NCBI RefSeq assembly: GCF_018101125.2
Contig: NZ_JAELVF020000001.1
Location: 3,140,703-3,204,702, forward strand
DNA length: 64,000 nt
DNA from: Streptomyces tardus
Lineage (GTDB): Bacteria; Actinomycetota; Actinomycetes; Streptomycetales; Streptomycetaceae
Reading direction: 5' to 3'
Under the pieces are notes generated by a model. It saw only the letters and a list, made by a program, of their open reading frames with translations, did no database searches and was not told the DNA's origin. Every line of letters starts with the position of its first letter. Positions within the stretch are counted from its first letter, which is position 1. This document shows, piece after piece, positions 19,186-26,933 of the stretch. A program made the position numbers and the translations under genes.

Positions 19186-19641
19186 TCAGACGGCTTCGAG
19201 GGTCCACCACTGGAAGGGGGAGTCGATGTCCTCGCCCTGGAGGGCGGGAGCACCTTCCTCCTTCGAGGAGCCCGGTATCTCCAGCAGCAGGCCGCTGAGG
19301 TAGCTGACAAGGGAGTACGTGCCCGGCTTCGCCACGTGCTCCTCCAGCAGCCACTCCTGGGCGCCGAAGTTGTTGGCCCTCCACTGCTGGATCGGTGCGC
19401 CCGGCTCCAGCGAGGCTCCGGTCACGTCCAGCCGCTTGCCGCTCGCCACGCTCACCACGTGGCGCAGCGCGCTGCCCTCGTACACCGGTGTGATCCGCCA
19501 CAGCTGGCCGGCCAGATCCCCGCTGCCGGGCGGGCTGCCCTGCTGCACCCGAACGCCTGCGGCGGTGCGGCCCCCGTACACCTCCAGCAGCAATCCGCTG
19601 CCGACGTTCCGCACCCGAAAGCTCCGGTCGATCTCCGACAT
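19186..19641 (-). CDS. Ricin-type beta-trefoil lectin domain protein
   Basis: 151 residues made almost entirely of one beta-trefoil (RICIN) domain. Three Q-x-W-like cores are visible: G-Q-L-W-R-I, I-Q-Q-W-R-A and F-Q-W-W-T-L, spaced about 45-60 residues apart, with S-G-L-L-L-E-V and S-G-L-L-L-E-I strands. Such domains bind sugars. There is no signal peptide and no attached enzyme, unlike most Streptomyces RICIN proteins, so it may act inside the cell or be exported by another route. Confidence 0.8.
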   Translation of the reverse strand: MSEIDRSFRVRNVGSGLLLEVYGGRTAAGVRVQQGSPPGSGDLAGQLWRITPVYEGSALRHVVSVASGKRLDVTGASLEPGAPIQQWRANNFGAQEWLLEEHVAKPGTYSLVSYLSGLLLEIPGSSKEEGAPALQGEDIDSPFQWWTLEAV

Positions 19642-19840
19642 CCCTCACCCCGTCCGCCCTCGTGGACTGATGCGCTCGAACTGATCCACTTCGCAACCGC
19701 ACCGGCGTCCACGCACCGGTCGGCTGCATGTTCGTCATGCTAGGCGCGGCCTCTGACAGCCGCCCCGAGCAGCGGTGCGCGACCCGGAGCAGCGTGCGAG
19801 GCCCCGGGGCCGGGCGCACGCGCCGTGCGAGACTGCGCGG

Positions 19841-20368
19841 ATGCTCCTGCGACGCGAAGCGCCCACCGACCTCCCCGAGGTACGAGCCCTGACGGCCGCC
19901 GCGTTCGCCACCATCGGTGGCAACGAGAACCGCGAAGTGCCCGTCGAGGTGCCGCTGCTGGACGCCCTGCGGGATTGCGAAGGCTGGATCCCCGAACTCT
20001 CCCTGGTCGCGGTGGACGCCGAGGACCGACCGATCGGGCACGTCGTGTGCACCCGCGCGGACGTCGACGGCGTGCCGGCCCTCGGCCTCGGGCCGTTGGG
20101 CGTGGCGCCCGAGCACCAGCGCGGGGGAGTGGGCAGCGCCCTGGTGCACGCGGTGGTGGCGGCGGCCGAGGCGCGGGGCGAGACGCTGGTCGCGCTGCTC
20201 GGCGAGCCGGCCTTCTACGGGCGGTTCGGCTTTCGCGTGAGCACCGCGGACGGCGTCACCGCTCCCGAGGCCGAGTGGGGCGCGTACTTCCAGACCCGCG
20301 CGCTGAGCGCCAACGGCCCGGCCCCGCAGGGGCGGTTCCGCTACGCCGGCCCCTTCGGCGAGCTGTAG
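19841..20368 (+). CDS. GNAT-family N-acetyltransferase (YhbS-like)
   Basis: 175 residues, one GNAT domain. Acetyl-CoA pyrophosphate loop in A-P-E-H-Q-R-G-G-V-G-S-A-L-V, followed by the beta-bulge region V-A-L-L-G-E-P-A-F-Y-G-R-F-G-F typical of the YhbS/COG3153 group. The start is the ATG at 19841 that begins the fold (M-L-L-R-R-E); no clear ribosome binding site is present. Substrate unknown; a lone gene. Confidence 0.85.
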   Translation: MLLRREAPTDLPEVRALTAAAFATIGGNENREVPVEVPLLDALRDCEGWIPELSLVAVDAEDRPIGHVVCTRADVDGVPALGLGPLGVAPEHQRGGVGSALVHAVVAAAEARGETLVALLGEPAFYGRFGFRVSTADGVTAPEAEWGAYFQTRALSANGPAPQGRFRYAGPFGEL

Positions 20369-20491
20369 GGAGCGGATCCGCGGGCCGGCTCGGGCCCGGG
20401 CTCACGTAGATCCGCCCGGCCTCTGCCCGTCGCGGGACGGCCGGTGGCGCTGTCACCGACCGACCGCGCCCCGCCGCCCGGCCGTCGTGGG

Positions 20492-21127
20492 TCAGGGGCA
20501 GGTCTCGCCGAACTTCACGGCGGTGAAGGAGACCGGACGCCCTTCCAGCGGCTCGCCGGCGGCCGGTTTCTGGCTGCACACACGCCAGTTGGACTCCAGT
20601 ACGATCAGCCGCTTCTCGCCCGTCGCGTCCTCGGTGGTGATGCCGGACGTCTCGTCCAGTGCGCCACGGGCGGCCCGCAGGGACTTCCCGGAGAAGTCCG
20701 GCATGTTGGCGCCGGCCTTCTCCGGGCGCTGATCCTGCTCGGGGCACTCCTCGTCCAACTTCACGGCGCCCAGGTCGACTTCGGTGCCGGTCGGATGGGT
20801 GCCGGGCGAGGGCGACTGGAAGCAGACCTGCCAGTTGCGGGTGAACGCCTGTGCCCGGTCGCGCCCCAGCGCGTCGTGGGTCTTCAACGTGCGGAATCCG
20901 GCGTCGGCGGCGAGCTCGCGGGCGGAGTCCAGGCCGCGACCGACCAGTTTCGGGAGCGCGGCGTCCGCCGAGTCGTCCGAACCCTTGTCGCCGGCGTCGG
21001 GGCTGCTGTCGCTGCCGGCCGAACTCCCGTTGTCGGCACGTTCGTTGTCGGCGGCGTCGCAGGCGGAGGCGGTCAGAACGAGGCCCGCGGCGAGCAGGCC
21101 GGCGAGGGAGGCGCGACGGATACCCAT
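20492..21127 (-). CDS. PASTA-domain lipoprotein
   Basis: 211 residues. An N-terminal signal with a possible lipobox around T-A-S-A-C23, an Asp/Ser-rich linker, then two PASTA-type modules (about 58-130 and 138-210): L-P-K-L-V-G-R-G-L-D-S-A-R and M-P-D-F-S-G-K-S-L-R-A-A-R, each followed by W-x-V-C-(F/S)-Q-(S/K)-P. PASTA modules bind muropeptides or beta-lactams; here they are on the outer membrane face without a kinase or transpeptidase. The lipobox lacks the usual Leu at -3, so lipidation is less certain. Confidence 0.75.
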   Translation of the reverse strand: MGIRRASLAGLLAAGLVLTASACDAADNERADNGSSAGSDSSPDAGDKGSDDSADAALPKLVGRGLDSARELAADAGFRTLKTHDALGRDRAQAFTRNWQVCFQSPSPGTHPTGTEVDLGAVKLDEECPEQDQRPEKAGANMPDFSGKSLRAARGALDETSGITTEDATGEKRLIVLESNWRVCSQKPAAGEPLEGRPVSFTAVKFGETCP

Positions 21128-21178
21128 GACCCGATGGTCGCCGTACGCACGCGGTGGCCGGGCGCTTAGCGGCGGCTT

Positions 21179-21194
21179 GTGACGTTTCCGTGAT
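21179..21194 (+). promoter_or_regulatory. Shared 16-mer gtgacgtttccgtgat, copy 2
   Basis: Lies 52 bp upstream of the PASTA lipoprotein gene, in opposite orientation relative to the gene compared with copy 1 at 17691-17706. Both neighbouring genes encode exported proteins. Confidence 0.4.
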
Positions 21195-21293
21195 GCGGGC
21201 CGGGGCCGTCCGAGGGGCGCCCACGCCCCGTACCGCGCCGACCGGCTGCGGTCGCTCGGACCGCAGCCGGTCGGCGCGTCAACTGCCTTCGTC

Positions 21294-21857
21294 TCAGTAC
21301 TTCTTGGGGCGGTAGGCGTCGTACTGGTCGGCCTTCAGGCCGTAGCTGAGCTTGCGGTAGTCGGTGCCGTGGCCACCGCGCTGCTCGTACGCCCAGTAGG
21401 ACGTCTTGTTGGAGTTGACCCACTTGTGGAAGATCACCACGTGGCGGCTGGTGTTGCTGCCCACGGGGTCGATGACCAGGTCGCCCTTCTTGAGGTTGGC
21501 CATCTTGATCTTCGAGGTGTACGAACTGGTCGCCAGGCCCACGGTGTTGGTGCCGGGCTTGCCGTACTTCAGCGCCATGCCGACGTAGCCGGAGCAGTCG
21601 GTGCGGTAGCCGCCCCAGGTCTTGCTCTGGCTGTAGGGGACCTGCTTGCCGCCGTTGGCGGTGAGCCACTTCTTGGCGCGGTTGATGACGGTCGCGCGGG
21701 AGATCGCCGCTGCTTCCGCCTTGGTCTCGACCTGCCCCTGCGCCGAGGTGGTCGGCGCCTCCACGGGCGCCTGGGCGGCGCTCGCGGCCGGAGCGAGCGG
21801 CAGCAGAAGCGCGGCCGTCGCCAGTGCGGGGACGAGGGTGCGGGTAGTGCGTTTCAT
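21294..21857 (-). CDS. Secreted NlpC/P60 or CHAP-like cysteine hydrolase
   Basis: 187 residues with a Sec signal peptide (about 1-28). The catalytic region has C in R-T-D-C-S-G-Y-V-G-M and H in S-R-H-V-V-I-F, with a preceding basic helix (R-A-K-K-W-L) and V-P-Y-S-Q at the substrate cleft, the layout of papain-like peptidoglycan amidases or endopeptidases. The start at ATG 21857 has GGGAGG 8 nt upstream. Probably a wall-remodelling or proteolytic enzyme; the exact bond cleaved cannot be told. Confidence 0.75.
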   Translation of the reverse strand: MKRTTRTLVPALATAALLLPLAPAASAAQAPVEAPTTSAQGQVETKAEAAAISRATVINRAKKWLTANGGKQVPYSQSKTWGGYRTDCSGYVGMALKYGKPGTNTVGLATSSYTSKIKMANLKKGDLVIDPVGSNTSRHVVIFHKWVNSNKTSYWAYEQRGGHGTDYRKLSYGLKADQYDAYRPKKY

Positions 21858-22279
21858 GGAATGGTCCTCCCGAGGAATGCGGCGAGCGAGTCCAGTCGTG
21901 CGCATGTCAATGCGTGGGACGGTCGCCCGCGAACGACGCTCTACCCAGGCTCATGTGAAGGATTCGCGCCGCGGGGCGAGCGCGGCGACCCGATGACGAG
22001 TGTCACCGCATGGATGCCGGATGCACACTCCCGCGCTCCCGGCTCCCCGCTGCCCGTGCCGCGCGCGCCGCTCGCCTCCTGCGGCTCATTCCCGGCACGT
22101 CACGCGTGCCCCGCACTTCCCGCGGGTAGTCGCGCACCGCACCCGCCTCGACGCTCGGGGCTCCCGGGGGCGACGCAATCGATCGCCGATCGCCCGGGCG
22201 TACGTCCCGGAAACGCCGAACGGCCCCCGGTGCGTGGCCGGGAGCCGTTCCGTGCGCCGTGCGCGGGGCAGTGCCGGGG
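21858..22279. other. Intergenic, mostly empty
   Basis: 422 bp upstream of the secreted hydrolase and downstream of the acyl-CoA dehydrogenase gene. It contains the dehydrogenase terminator at 22218-22250. I looked for a c-di-AMP (ydaO) riboswitch, common before wall hydrolase genes in actinomycetes, and did not recognise one. Confidence 0.55.
22218..22250 (-). terminator. Terminator of acyl-CoA dehydrogenase gene
   Basis: gaacggcccccgg / ccgggagccgttc with a 7-nt loop and one G-T pair, starting 30 bp past the stop codon. Confidence 0.75.
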
Positions 22280-23452
22280 TTACGGCAGGTTGCGCGCCAT
22301 GACGATGCGCTGGACCTGGTTGGTGCCCTCGTAGATCTGCGTGATCTTGGCGTCGCGCATCATGCGCTCGACCGGGTAGTCGCGGGTGTAGCCGTAGCCG
22401 CCGAGGAGCTGCACGGCGTCGGTGGTGACCTCCATGGCCGCGTCCGAGGCGTAGCACTTGGCCGCAGCGCCGAAGAAGGTCAGGTCCTCGTGCGGACCGC
22501 CGCCGCCGACCCGCTCGGACTTGGCCGCCGCCGCGTACGTCAGCTGACGCGCGGCCTCGACCTTCATCGCCATGTCGGCCAGCATGAACTGCACGCCCTG
22601 GAAGTCGCCGATCGGTTTGCCGAACTGCTTGCGCTCCTGCACGTACCCCTTCGCGTAGTCCAGGGCGCCCTGGGCGACGCCGAGCGCCTGGGCGGCGATG
22701 GTGATGCGGGTGTGGTCCAGGGTCTTCATCGCGGTGCCGAAGCCGGTGCCCTCCTCGCCGATGATGCGGTCGCCGGGGATGCGCACGTTGTCGAAGTAGA
22801 CCTCGCGGGTCGGGGAGCCCTTGATGCCGAGCTTCTTCTCCGGGGCGCCGAAGGAGACGCCCTCGTCACCCTTCTCCACCACGAAGGCGGAGATGCCCTT
22901 GGAGCGCTTCTCCGGGTCGGTGACGGCCATCACCGTGTAGTACTCCGATACGCCCGCGTTGGTGATCCAGCGCTTGACGCCGTTGAGCACCCAGTCGTCG
23001 CCGTCGCGCACGGCCCTGGTCTTCATGCCCGCGGCGTCCGATCCGGCGTCCGGCTCGGAGAGGCAGTAGGAGAACATCCCGGCGCCCTTGGCGAGCGGTC
23101 CGAGGTACTTGCTCTTCAGCTCCTCGGAGCCGGAGAGCACCACCGGCAGGGAGCCCAGCTTGTTCACGGCGGGAATGAGCGAGGAGGAACAGCAGACGCG
23201 GGCGACCTCCTCGATGACGATGCAGGTCGCGAGCGCGTCCGCACCGGCGCCGCCGTAGGCCTCGGGGACGTGGACGGCGTGCAGGTCGTTGGCGGTCAGC
23301 GCGTCCAGGGCCTCCTGCGGGAAGCGGCCCTCCTCGTCCACCTCCGCGGCGAACGGGGCGATCTTCGCCTCGGCGAGCGAGCGCACCGAGTCGCGGAGCA
23401 TGTCGTGCTCCTCCGCCGGCCGGTACAGGTCGAATTCAGCGGATCCCGCCAC
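22280..23452 (-). CDS. Acyl-CoA dehydrogenase
   Basis: 390 residues, flavoprotein catalysing alpha,beta-dehydrogenation of acyl-CoA esters. Visible are the FAD/substrate signature C-L-S-E-P-D-A-G-S-D, R-W-I-T-N-A-G, the R-K-Q-F-G-K-P-I segment, and the catalytic Glu in I-Y-E-G-T-N-Q-V-Q-R near the C-terminus. It corresponds in position to the fadE25-type gene next to purE/purK in other actinobacteria. I prefer the GTG at 23452 because GGGAG lies 8 nt upstream; the GTG at 23461 directly abuts the site. The inverted repeat at 23481-23494 lies just upstream. Confidence 0.93.
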   Translation of the reverse strand: MAGSAEFDLYRPAEEHDMLRDSVRSLAEAKIAPFAAEVDEEGRFPQEALDALTANDLHAVHVPEAYGGAGADALATCIVIEEVARVCCSSSLIPAVNKLGSLPVVLSGSEELKSKYLGPLAKGAGMFSYCLSEPDAGSDAAGMKTRAVRDGDDWVLNGVKRWITNAGVSEYYTVMAVTDPEKRSKGISAFVVEKGDEGVSFGAPEKKLGIKGSPTREVYFDNVRIPGDRIIGEEGTGFGTAMKTLDHTRITIAAQALGVAQGALDYAKGYVQERKQFGKPIGDFQGVQFMLADMAMKVEAARQLTYAAAAKSERVGGGGPHEDLTFFGAAAKCYASDAAMEVTTDAVQLLGGYGYTRDYPVERMMRDAKITQIYEGTNQVQRIVMARNLP

Positions 23453-23480
23453 GGTTCTCACTCCCTGGATTCTGCCTAAA

Positions 23481-23494
23481 TTACTGTCTAGTAA
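23481..23494. promoter_or_regulatory. Perfect inverted repeat ttact-gtct-agtaa
   Basis: A 5-bp arm palindrome in AT-richer DNA, 29 bp upstream of the acyl-CoA dehydrogenase start and 170 bp upstream of the divergent UDP-glucose dehydrogenase. It resembles TetR-type fatty-acid regulator sites. The regulator is not in this window. Confidence 0.5.
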
Positions 23495-23663
23495 CTCAAT
23501 TCTAGGCGCTGCCCCCGAGGCGGGGATACGTGAGGTTCCCGACAGCGCGCACCGCTATGCTCGCGGATTACGCCCAGCCTTACACCCGGCCCGGCGCCCG
23601 GGCACCACGGCGGCGCGACCCGCCGACGCCACCAACCCACACGACCTCAGGAGAAACCGTCAC

Positions 23664-25004
23664 ATGGCTCCCAAGCTCACCGTGATCGGTACCGGCTACC
23701 TCGGTGCCACCCATGCCGCCGCGATGGCCGAGCTCGGGTTCGAGGTGCTGGGCCTGGACATCGTCCCGGAGAAGGTCGAGCTGCTCTCCCGCGGCCGGGT
23801 GCCGATGTACGAGCCCGGCCTGGAGGAGCTGTTGGGCCGGCATGTCGCCGGTCTGGAGGGCGCGAGCGGGCGGTTGCGCTTCACCACCTCCTACGAGGAG
23901 GTCGCCGAGTTCGGCGATGTGCACTTCGTCTGCGTCAATACACCCCAGAAGCAGGGCGAGTACGGCTGCGACATGTCCTACGTCGACTCCGTCGTCGAGT
24001 CGCTCGCGCCGCTGCTGCGCAGGCCCGCCCTGGTGGTCGGCAAGTCGACCGTCCCGGTCGGCAGCGCGGCCCGACTCGATGCCCGCATACGGGAGTTGGC
24101 GCCCGCGGCGGAGGAGATCGAGCTCGCGTGGAACCCGGAGTTCCTGCGCGAGGGCTTCGCGGTCCGCGACACCCTGCACCCCGACCGGATCGTCGTCGGT
24201 GTGGAGTCGGAGCGGGCCGAGCGCACCCTACGCGAGGTGTACGCGACCCCGGTCTCCGAGGGCTCCCCCTTCGTGGTGACCGATTTCCCGACCGCCGAGT
24301 TGGTCAAGACCGCCGCCAACTCCTTTCTCGCCACCAAGGTCTCGTTCATCAACGCCATGGCCGAGGTCTGCGAGGCGGCGGGCGGCGACGTGGTGAAGCT
24401 CGCCGAGGCGATCGGGCACGACGACCGGATCGGAGCCAAGTTCCTGCGGGCCGGCATCGGCTTCGGCGGGGGCTGCCTGCCCAAGGACATCCGGGCGTTC
24501 ATGGCACGCGCCGGAGAGCTGGGCGCCGACCAGGCCCTGACCTTCCTGCGCGAGGTCGACTCCATCAACATGCGCCGCCGCGGCCACATGGTCGAGCTGA
24601 CCAGGGACGCGGTCGGCGGTGCGCTTCTCGGCAAGCGGATCGCCGTGCTCGGGGCCACCTTCAAGCCCGACTCGGACGACGTACGGGACTCGCCCGCGCT
24701 CAACGTCGCGGGCCAACTGCACCTCCAGGGCGCCCAGGTGACGGTCTACGACCCCAAGGGCATGGAGAACGCCCGCGCCCTCTTCCCCACACTCTCCTAC
24801 GCCGACAGCGCGAGCGAGGCGGTGCGCGGCGCGGACGTCGTGCTGCACCTCACCGAGTGGCGGGAGTTCCGCGAGCTGGACCCGACGGAGCTCGGCGAGG
24901 CCGTCGCCGTTCCGCACATCCTGGACGGGCGGAACGCGCTCGACCCGCAGCTGTGGCGCAAGGCCGGCTGGACCTTCCGCGCGCTCGGCCGCCCGACCGC
25001 CTGA
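23664..25004 (+). CDS. UDP-glucose 6-dehydrogenase family protein
   Basis: 446 residues. Oxidises UDP-glucose (or a related UDP-sugar such as ManNAc) twice to the uronic acid using NAD+. The N-terminal Rossmann motif is G-T-G-Y-L-G-A-T-H-A, the active-site Cys is in G-F-G-G-G-C-L-P-K-D, and the C-terminal UDP-binding domain has L-G-A-T-F-K-P-D-S-D-D-V-R-D-S-P. AGGAGA precedes the ATG. It probably supplies glucuronate-type sugars for envelope glycopolymers, fitting the LCP and glycosyltransferase genes downstream. Confidence 0.92.
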   Translation: MAPKLTVIGTGYLGATHAAAMAELGFEVLGLDIVPEKVELLSRGRVPMYEPGLEELLGRHVAGLEGASGRLRFTTSYEEVAEFGDVHFVCVNTPQKQGEYGCDMSYVDSVVESLAPLLRRPALVVGKSTVPVGSAARLDARIRELAPAAEEIELAWNPEFLREGFAVRDTLHPDRIVVGVESERAERTLREVYATPVSEGSPFVVTDFPTAELVKTAANSFLATKVSFINAMAEVCEAAGGDVVKLAEAIGHDDRIGAKFLRAGIGFGGGCLPKDIRAFMARAGELGADQALTFLREVDSINMRRRGHMVELTRDAVGGALLGKRIAVLGATFKPDSDDVRDSPALNVAGQLHLQGAQVTVYDPKGMENARALFPTLSYADSASEAVRGADVVLHLTEWREFRELDPTELGEAVAVPHILDGRNALDPQLWRKAGWTFRALGRPTA

Positions 25005-25144
25005 GGACGGCGCACCGGCGGCCCGAACAGGGCTGGTCCGCAGCGCCGTCGACCTCGCTCGAACGCAGCAGTCCGAAAGGCGACCCCCGGGGCCCGGTGC
25101 CACGCTGGCAACGCCACGCAGGCACACCGAGCCGAGGAGTCACC

Positions 25145-25339
25145 ATGGGTATTTCGGACGAGTTCAAGGACAAGGCCGAGCAGATGAAGGACAAGGCGCA
25201 GGACTCGATGGGCAAGTCCGGCCAGTCCGACAAGGACAAGGGCAAGGAGCGCTCCTCGCAGGGCAAGGACTCGAAGGACAAGGCGCGCGGAATGGCCGAC
25301 AAGGCCAGGGACCGCATGCAGGACCGCCCCGGCGACTGA
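25145..25339 (+). CDS. Small hydrophilic Lys/Asp-rich protein (CsbD/MT0933-like)
   Basis: 64 residues, extremely charged, almost no hydrophobic residues, with repeats of D-K-A and K-D-K forming one long amphipathic helix. Similar proteins in actinomycetes are annotated CsbD-like, or MT0933-type antitoxin-like without a proven toxin; they resemble LEA-type stress proteins. GAGGAG 5 nt before the ATG. It lies 140 bp after the UDP-glucose dehydrogenase gene and is closed by a strong terminator. No toxin gene is seen next to it. Confidence 0.7.
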   Translation: MGISDEFKDKAEQMKDKAQDSMGKSGQSDKDKGKERSSQGKDSKDKARGMADKARDRMQDRPGD

Positions 25340-25394
25340 CGCCCTCTTCCGGCTTCCGGTCCGGCCGGGCGCCCCGCGCCCCTCGCCGACTGAC

Positions 25395-25434
25395 GACGCC
25401 GCCCCGCCCGGAGCCTTCCGGGCGGGGCGGCGTC
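25395..25434. terminator. Strong 17-bp stem terminator
   Basis: Perfect arms 25395-25411 and 25418-25434 with loop agcctt, 55 bp after the small hydrophilic protein gene. Confidence 0.85.
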
Positions 25435-25599
25435 GCGTCCGGAAGGCTCCGCGTCGGGAGGGCCGCATCGGGAGGGCACCGCGTACGCCGGCGTCGGGAC
25501 TTTCCGGCTCGGCGCGAGCGCCTCGGACCGGCGTGACGGTCGCGGTCTGTCCCGCTTGCGTTCGAGGAAGCACGCGTTCAAGGAGGCGGGTGGGGAGCC

Positions 25600-25965
25600 T
25601 CAGCAGAGCCTTTCGTGGTCCCCGTCTTCGAGCCGGTAGGGCGCGGCAAGGACCTCTGTCCAGGCTCGTTTCTCGCTCTCGGTCAGAGAGTTCCATCTCG
25701 GGTGTGAAGTGGTCCGCTTGGCCACCCACTCCCATCTGCTGATGTTTCCCGCGAGCCGGTATGTCTCTCGCCATGCTTCCGCTCTGCCGGGCCTTCCCTC
25801 TTCTGTGTGGGTTGCGACGATGCTTGCGAGCAGGCTTTTCAAAGAGCCGGCGGAAAATGGACTCCCGGCGAAGGTGTCCGCCGATTCGTCTCCTTCGAAC
25901 TTGAAGATGACGGCACCTCTGAGCAGGGTCTCGGCTTCGAATGCGGTGAGTTTGAGGGAAGTCAT
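25600..25965 (-). CDS. Conserved-looking hypothetical protein
   Basis: 121 residues, soluble, no recognised domain. The sequence is protein-like (L-T-A-F-E-A-E-T-L-L-R-G-A-V-I-F-K-F-E near the start; W-R-E-T-Y-R-L-A-G-N-I-S-R-W-E-W-V-A-K-R in the middle; P-Y-R-L-E-D-G-D near the end). Its base composition is clearly lower in GC than the neighbours, third positions included, which suggests recent acquisition. No good ribosome binding site before the ATG. Function unknown; the charged Trp-rich middle resembles small proteins of actinomycete accessory regions. Confidence 0.6.
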   Translation of the reverse strand: MTSLKLTAFEAETLLRGAVIFKFEGDESADTFAGSPFSAGSLKSLLASIVATHTEEGRPGRAEAWRETYRLAGNISRWEWVAKRTTSHPRWNSLTESEKRAWTEVLAAPYRLEDGDHERLC

Positions 25966-26438
25966 CGAACAGGGCTCATGACACGAAACGGGCCGGCCTG
26001 GTTCGGACTTTCAGGCCTTCGGTCACGTTTCCTCTTGCGGATTACAGGTCGGAGGTGGCAGCTCTCGCTGTCGACGGATGGCTTCGGGAGAACCTCGGCC
26101 TGCGATCCGTCGGGGCGTCGGTGTCGTTCAACAGGGAAGCATCCACGTACGACTTTCACCGGCCTCACGACGATCCGTTCTCGGAGTATCCGGGTTCTCT
26201 CAGTGAAATGGGCGGGGAGTAGGGCTTGTCGAGGTCCGGCTTCTCGGGTTCCGGTCGTGGCTCCCGGAGTTGGGCACTGGTAAGGGCCCCGGGCAGGGCG
26301 TCGGCACTCCCGTCGGCCGGCGGCGCCAGTGGCGGGTCCGCGGTGGGTCGAACGGCGAACTCCGGGTCGTTGTCGGTGCGCTGGGAGAGACTGTGGCCAG
26401 TAGCAGGAACACCACCAGCTCAGACAGAGAGGTCGACG
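25966..26438. other. Lower-GC intergenic patch
   Basis: 473 bp whose first half (25966-26222) has lower GC than the rest of the window and contains the fragment above. The second half returns to high GC with no gene recognised apart from the leader of the VOC-family gene. Confidence 0.5.
26055..26222 (+). pseudogene. Possible gene fragment, 55 codons
   Basis: A short frame from GTG 26055 to TAG 26222; the same frame is open upstream to before 25970 without an ATG. Its third-position GC is about 70 percent, unlike the chance frames here, and the residues look like a real C-terminus (L-A-V-D-G-W-L-R-E-N-L-G-L-R, then D-D-P-F-S-E-Y-P-G-S-L-S-E-M-G-G-E). GGTCGGAG lies directly before the GTG. 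It could be a remnant or a short real protein from the same import as 25600-25965. Confidence 0.3.
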
Positions 26439-26816
26439 ATGGCTGCCATCACCATGGGCGTGACCGCGCTGGACTGTCCGGACCCGCATGCCCTGGCCGC
26501 GTTCTACGCCGCTGTTCTCGATTGGAAGATCGACCCGGAGAGCGACGACGAGTGGGTGGAGCTGATCGGCCCGCAGGGCCGAACCCTGGCCTTCCAGCGC
26601 TCGGAGGGGTACCGGCCGCCGCAGTGGCCCGGCGTCGAGCACGCCCAGCAGATGCATCTGGACTTCGACGTCTTCGAGGAGCAGATGGACGAGGCGGAGG
26701 CCCAGGTGCTGGCGCTCGGGGCGACGCTGCTGGAGGGCGACCACGACGGTGCGCGCGCCTGGCGGGTGTACGCGGATCCGGTCGGCCATCCGTTCTGTCT
26801 CTGCGCCAACGGCTGA
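26439..26816 (+). CDS. VOC superfamily (glyoxalase-like) protein
   Basis: 125 residues with two beta-alpha-beta-beta-beta modules: V-T-A-L-D-C-P-D-P-H-A-L-A-A-F-Y near the start and Q-M-H-L-D-F-D-V in the second half, ending in D-P-V-G-H-P-F-C-L. Members are metal-dependent dioxygenases, isomerases, resistance proteins or uncharacterised; this matches the small actinomycete 'glyoxalase-like' group. The start at ATG 26439 has GAGAGG 7 nt upstream. Followed by a strong terminator. Confidence 0.8.
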   Translation: MAAITMGVTALDCPDPHALAAFYAAVLDWKIDPESDDEWVELIGPQGRTLAFQRSEGYRPPQWPGVEHAQQMHLDFDVFEEQMDEAEAQVLALGATLLEGDHDGARAWRVYADPVGHPFCLCANG

Positions 26817-26855
26817 GCACTCCGCGAGCACAGCACGATGCACTCCGCGAGGCAC

Positions 26856-26899
26856 ACGACGATGCCCCGGCCGCTCTCCCGCGGCCGGGGCATCGTCGT
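26856..26899. terminator. Bidirectional terminator
   Basis: Perfect 18-bp arms (26856-26873, 26882-26899) with an 8-nt loop, between the convergent VOC and LCP genes, followed by ttt on the plus strand. Confidence 0.88.
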
Positions 26900-26933
26900 T
26901 TGCGTGTGCGCAGTGGGGCGGCCCGCGGGTGGG

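Noticed and set aside
21858..22000. c-di-AMP (ydaO) riboswitch before the NlpC/P60-like gene
   Set aside because: No recognisable conserved core; the leader appears short.
25145..25339. Toxin-antitoxin pair
   Set aside because: Only the small hydrophilic antitoxin-like protein is seen; no toxin gene is adjacent.
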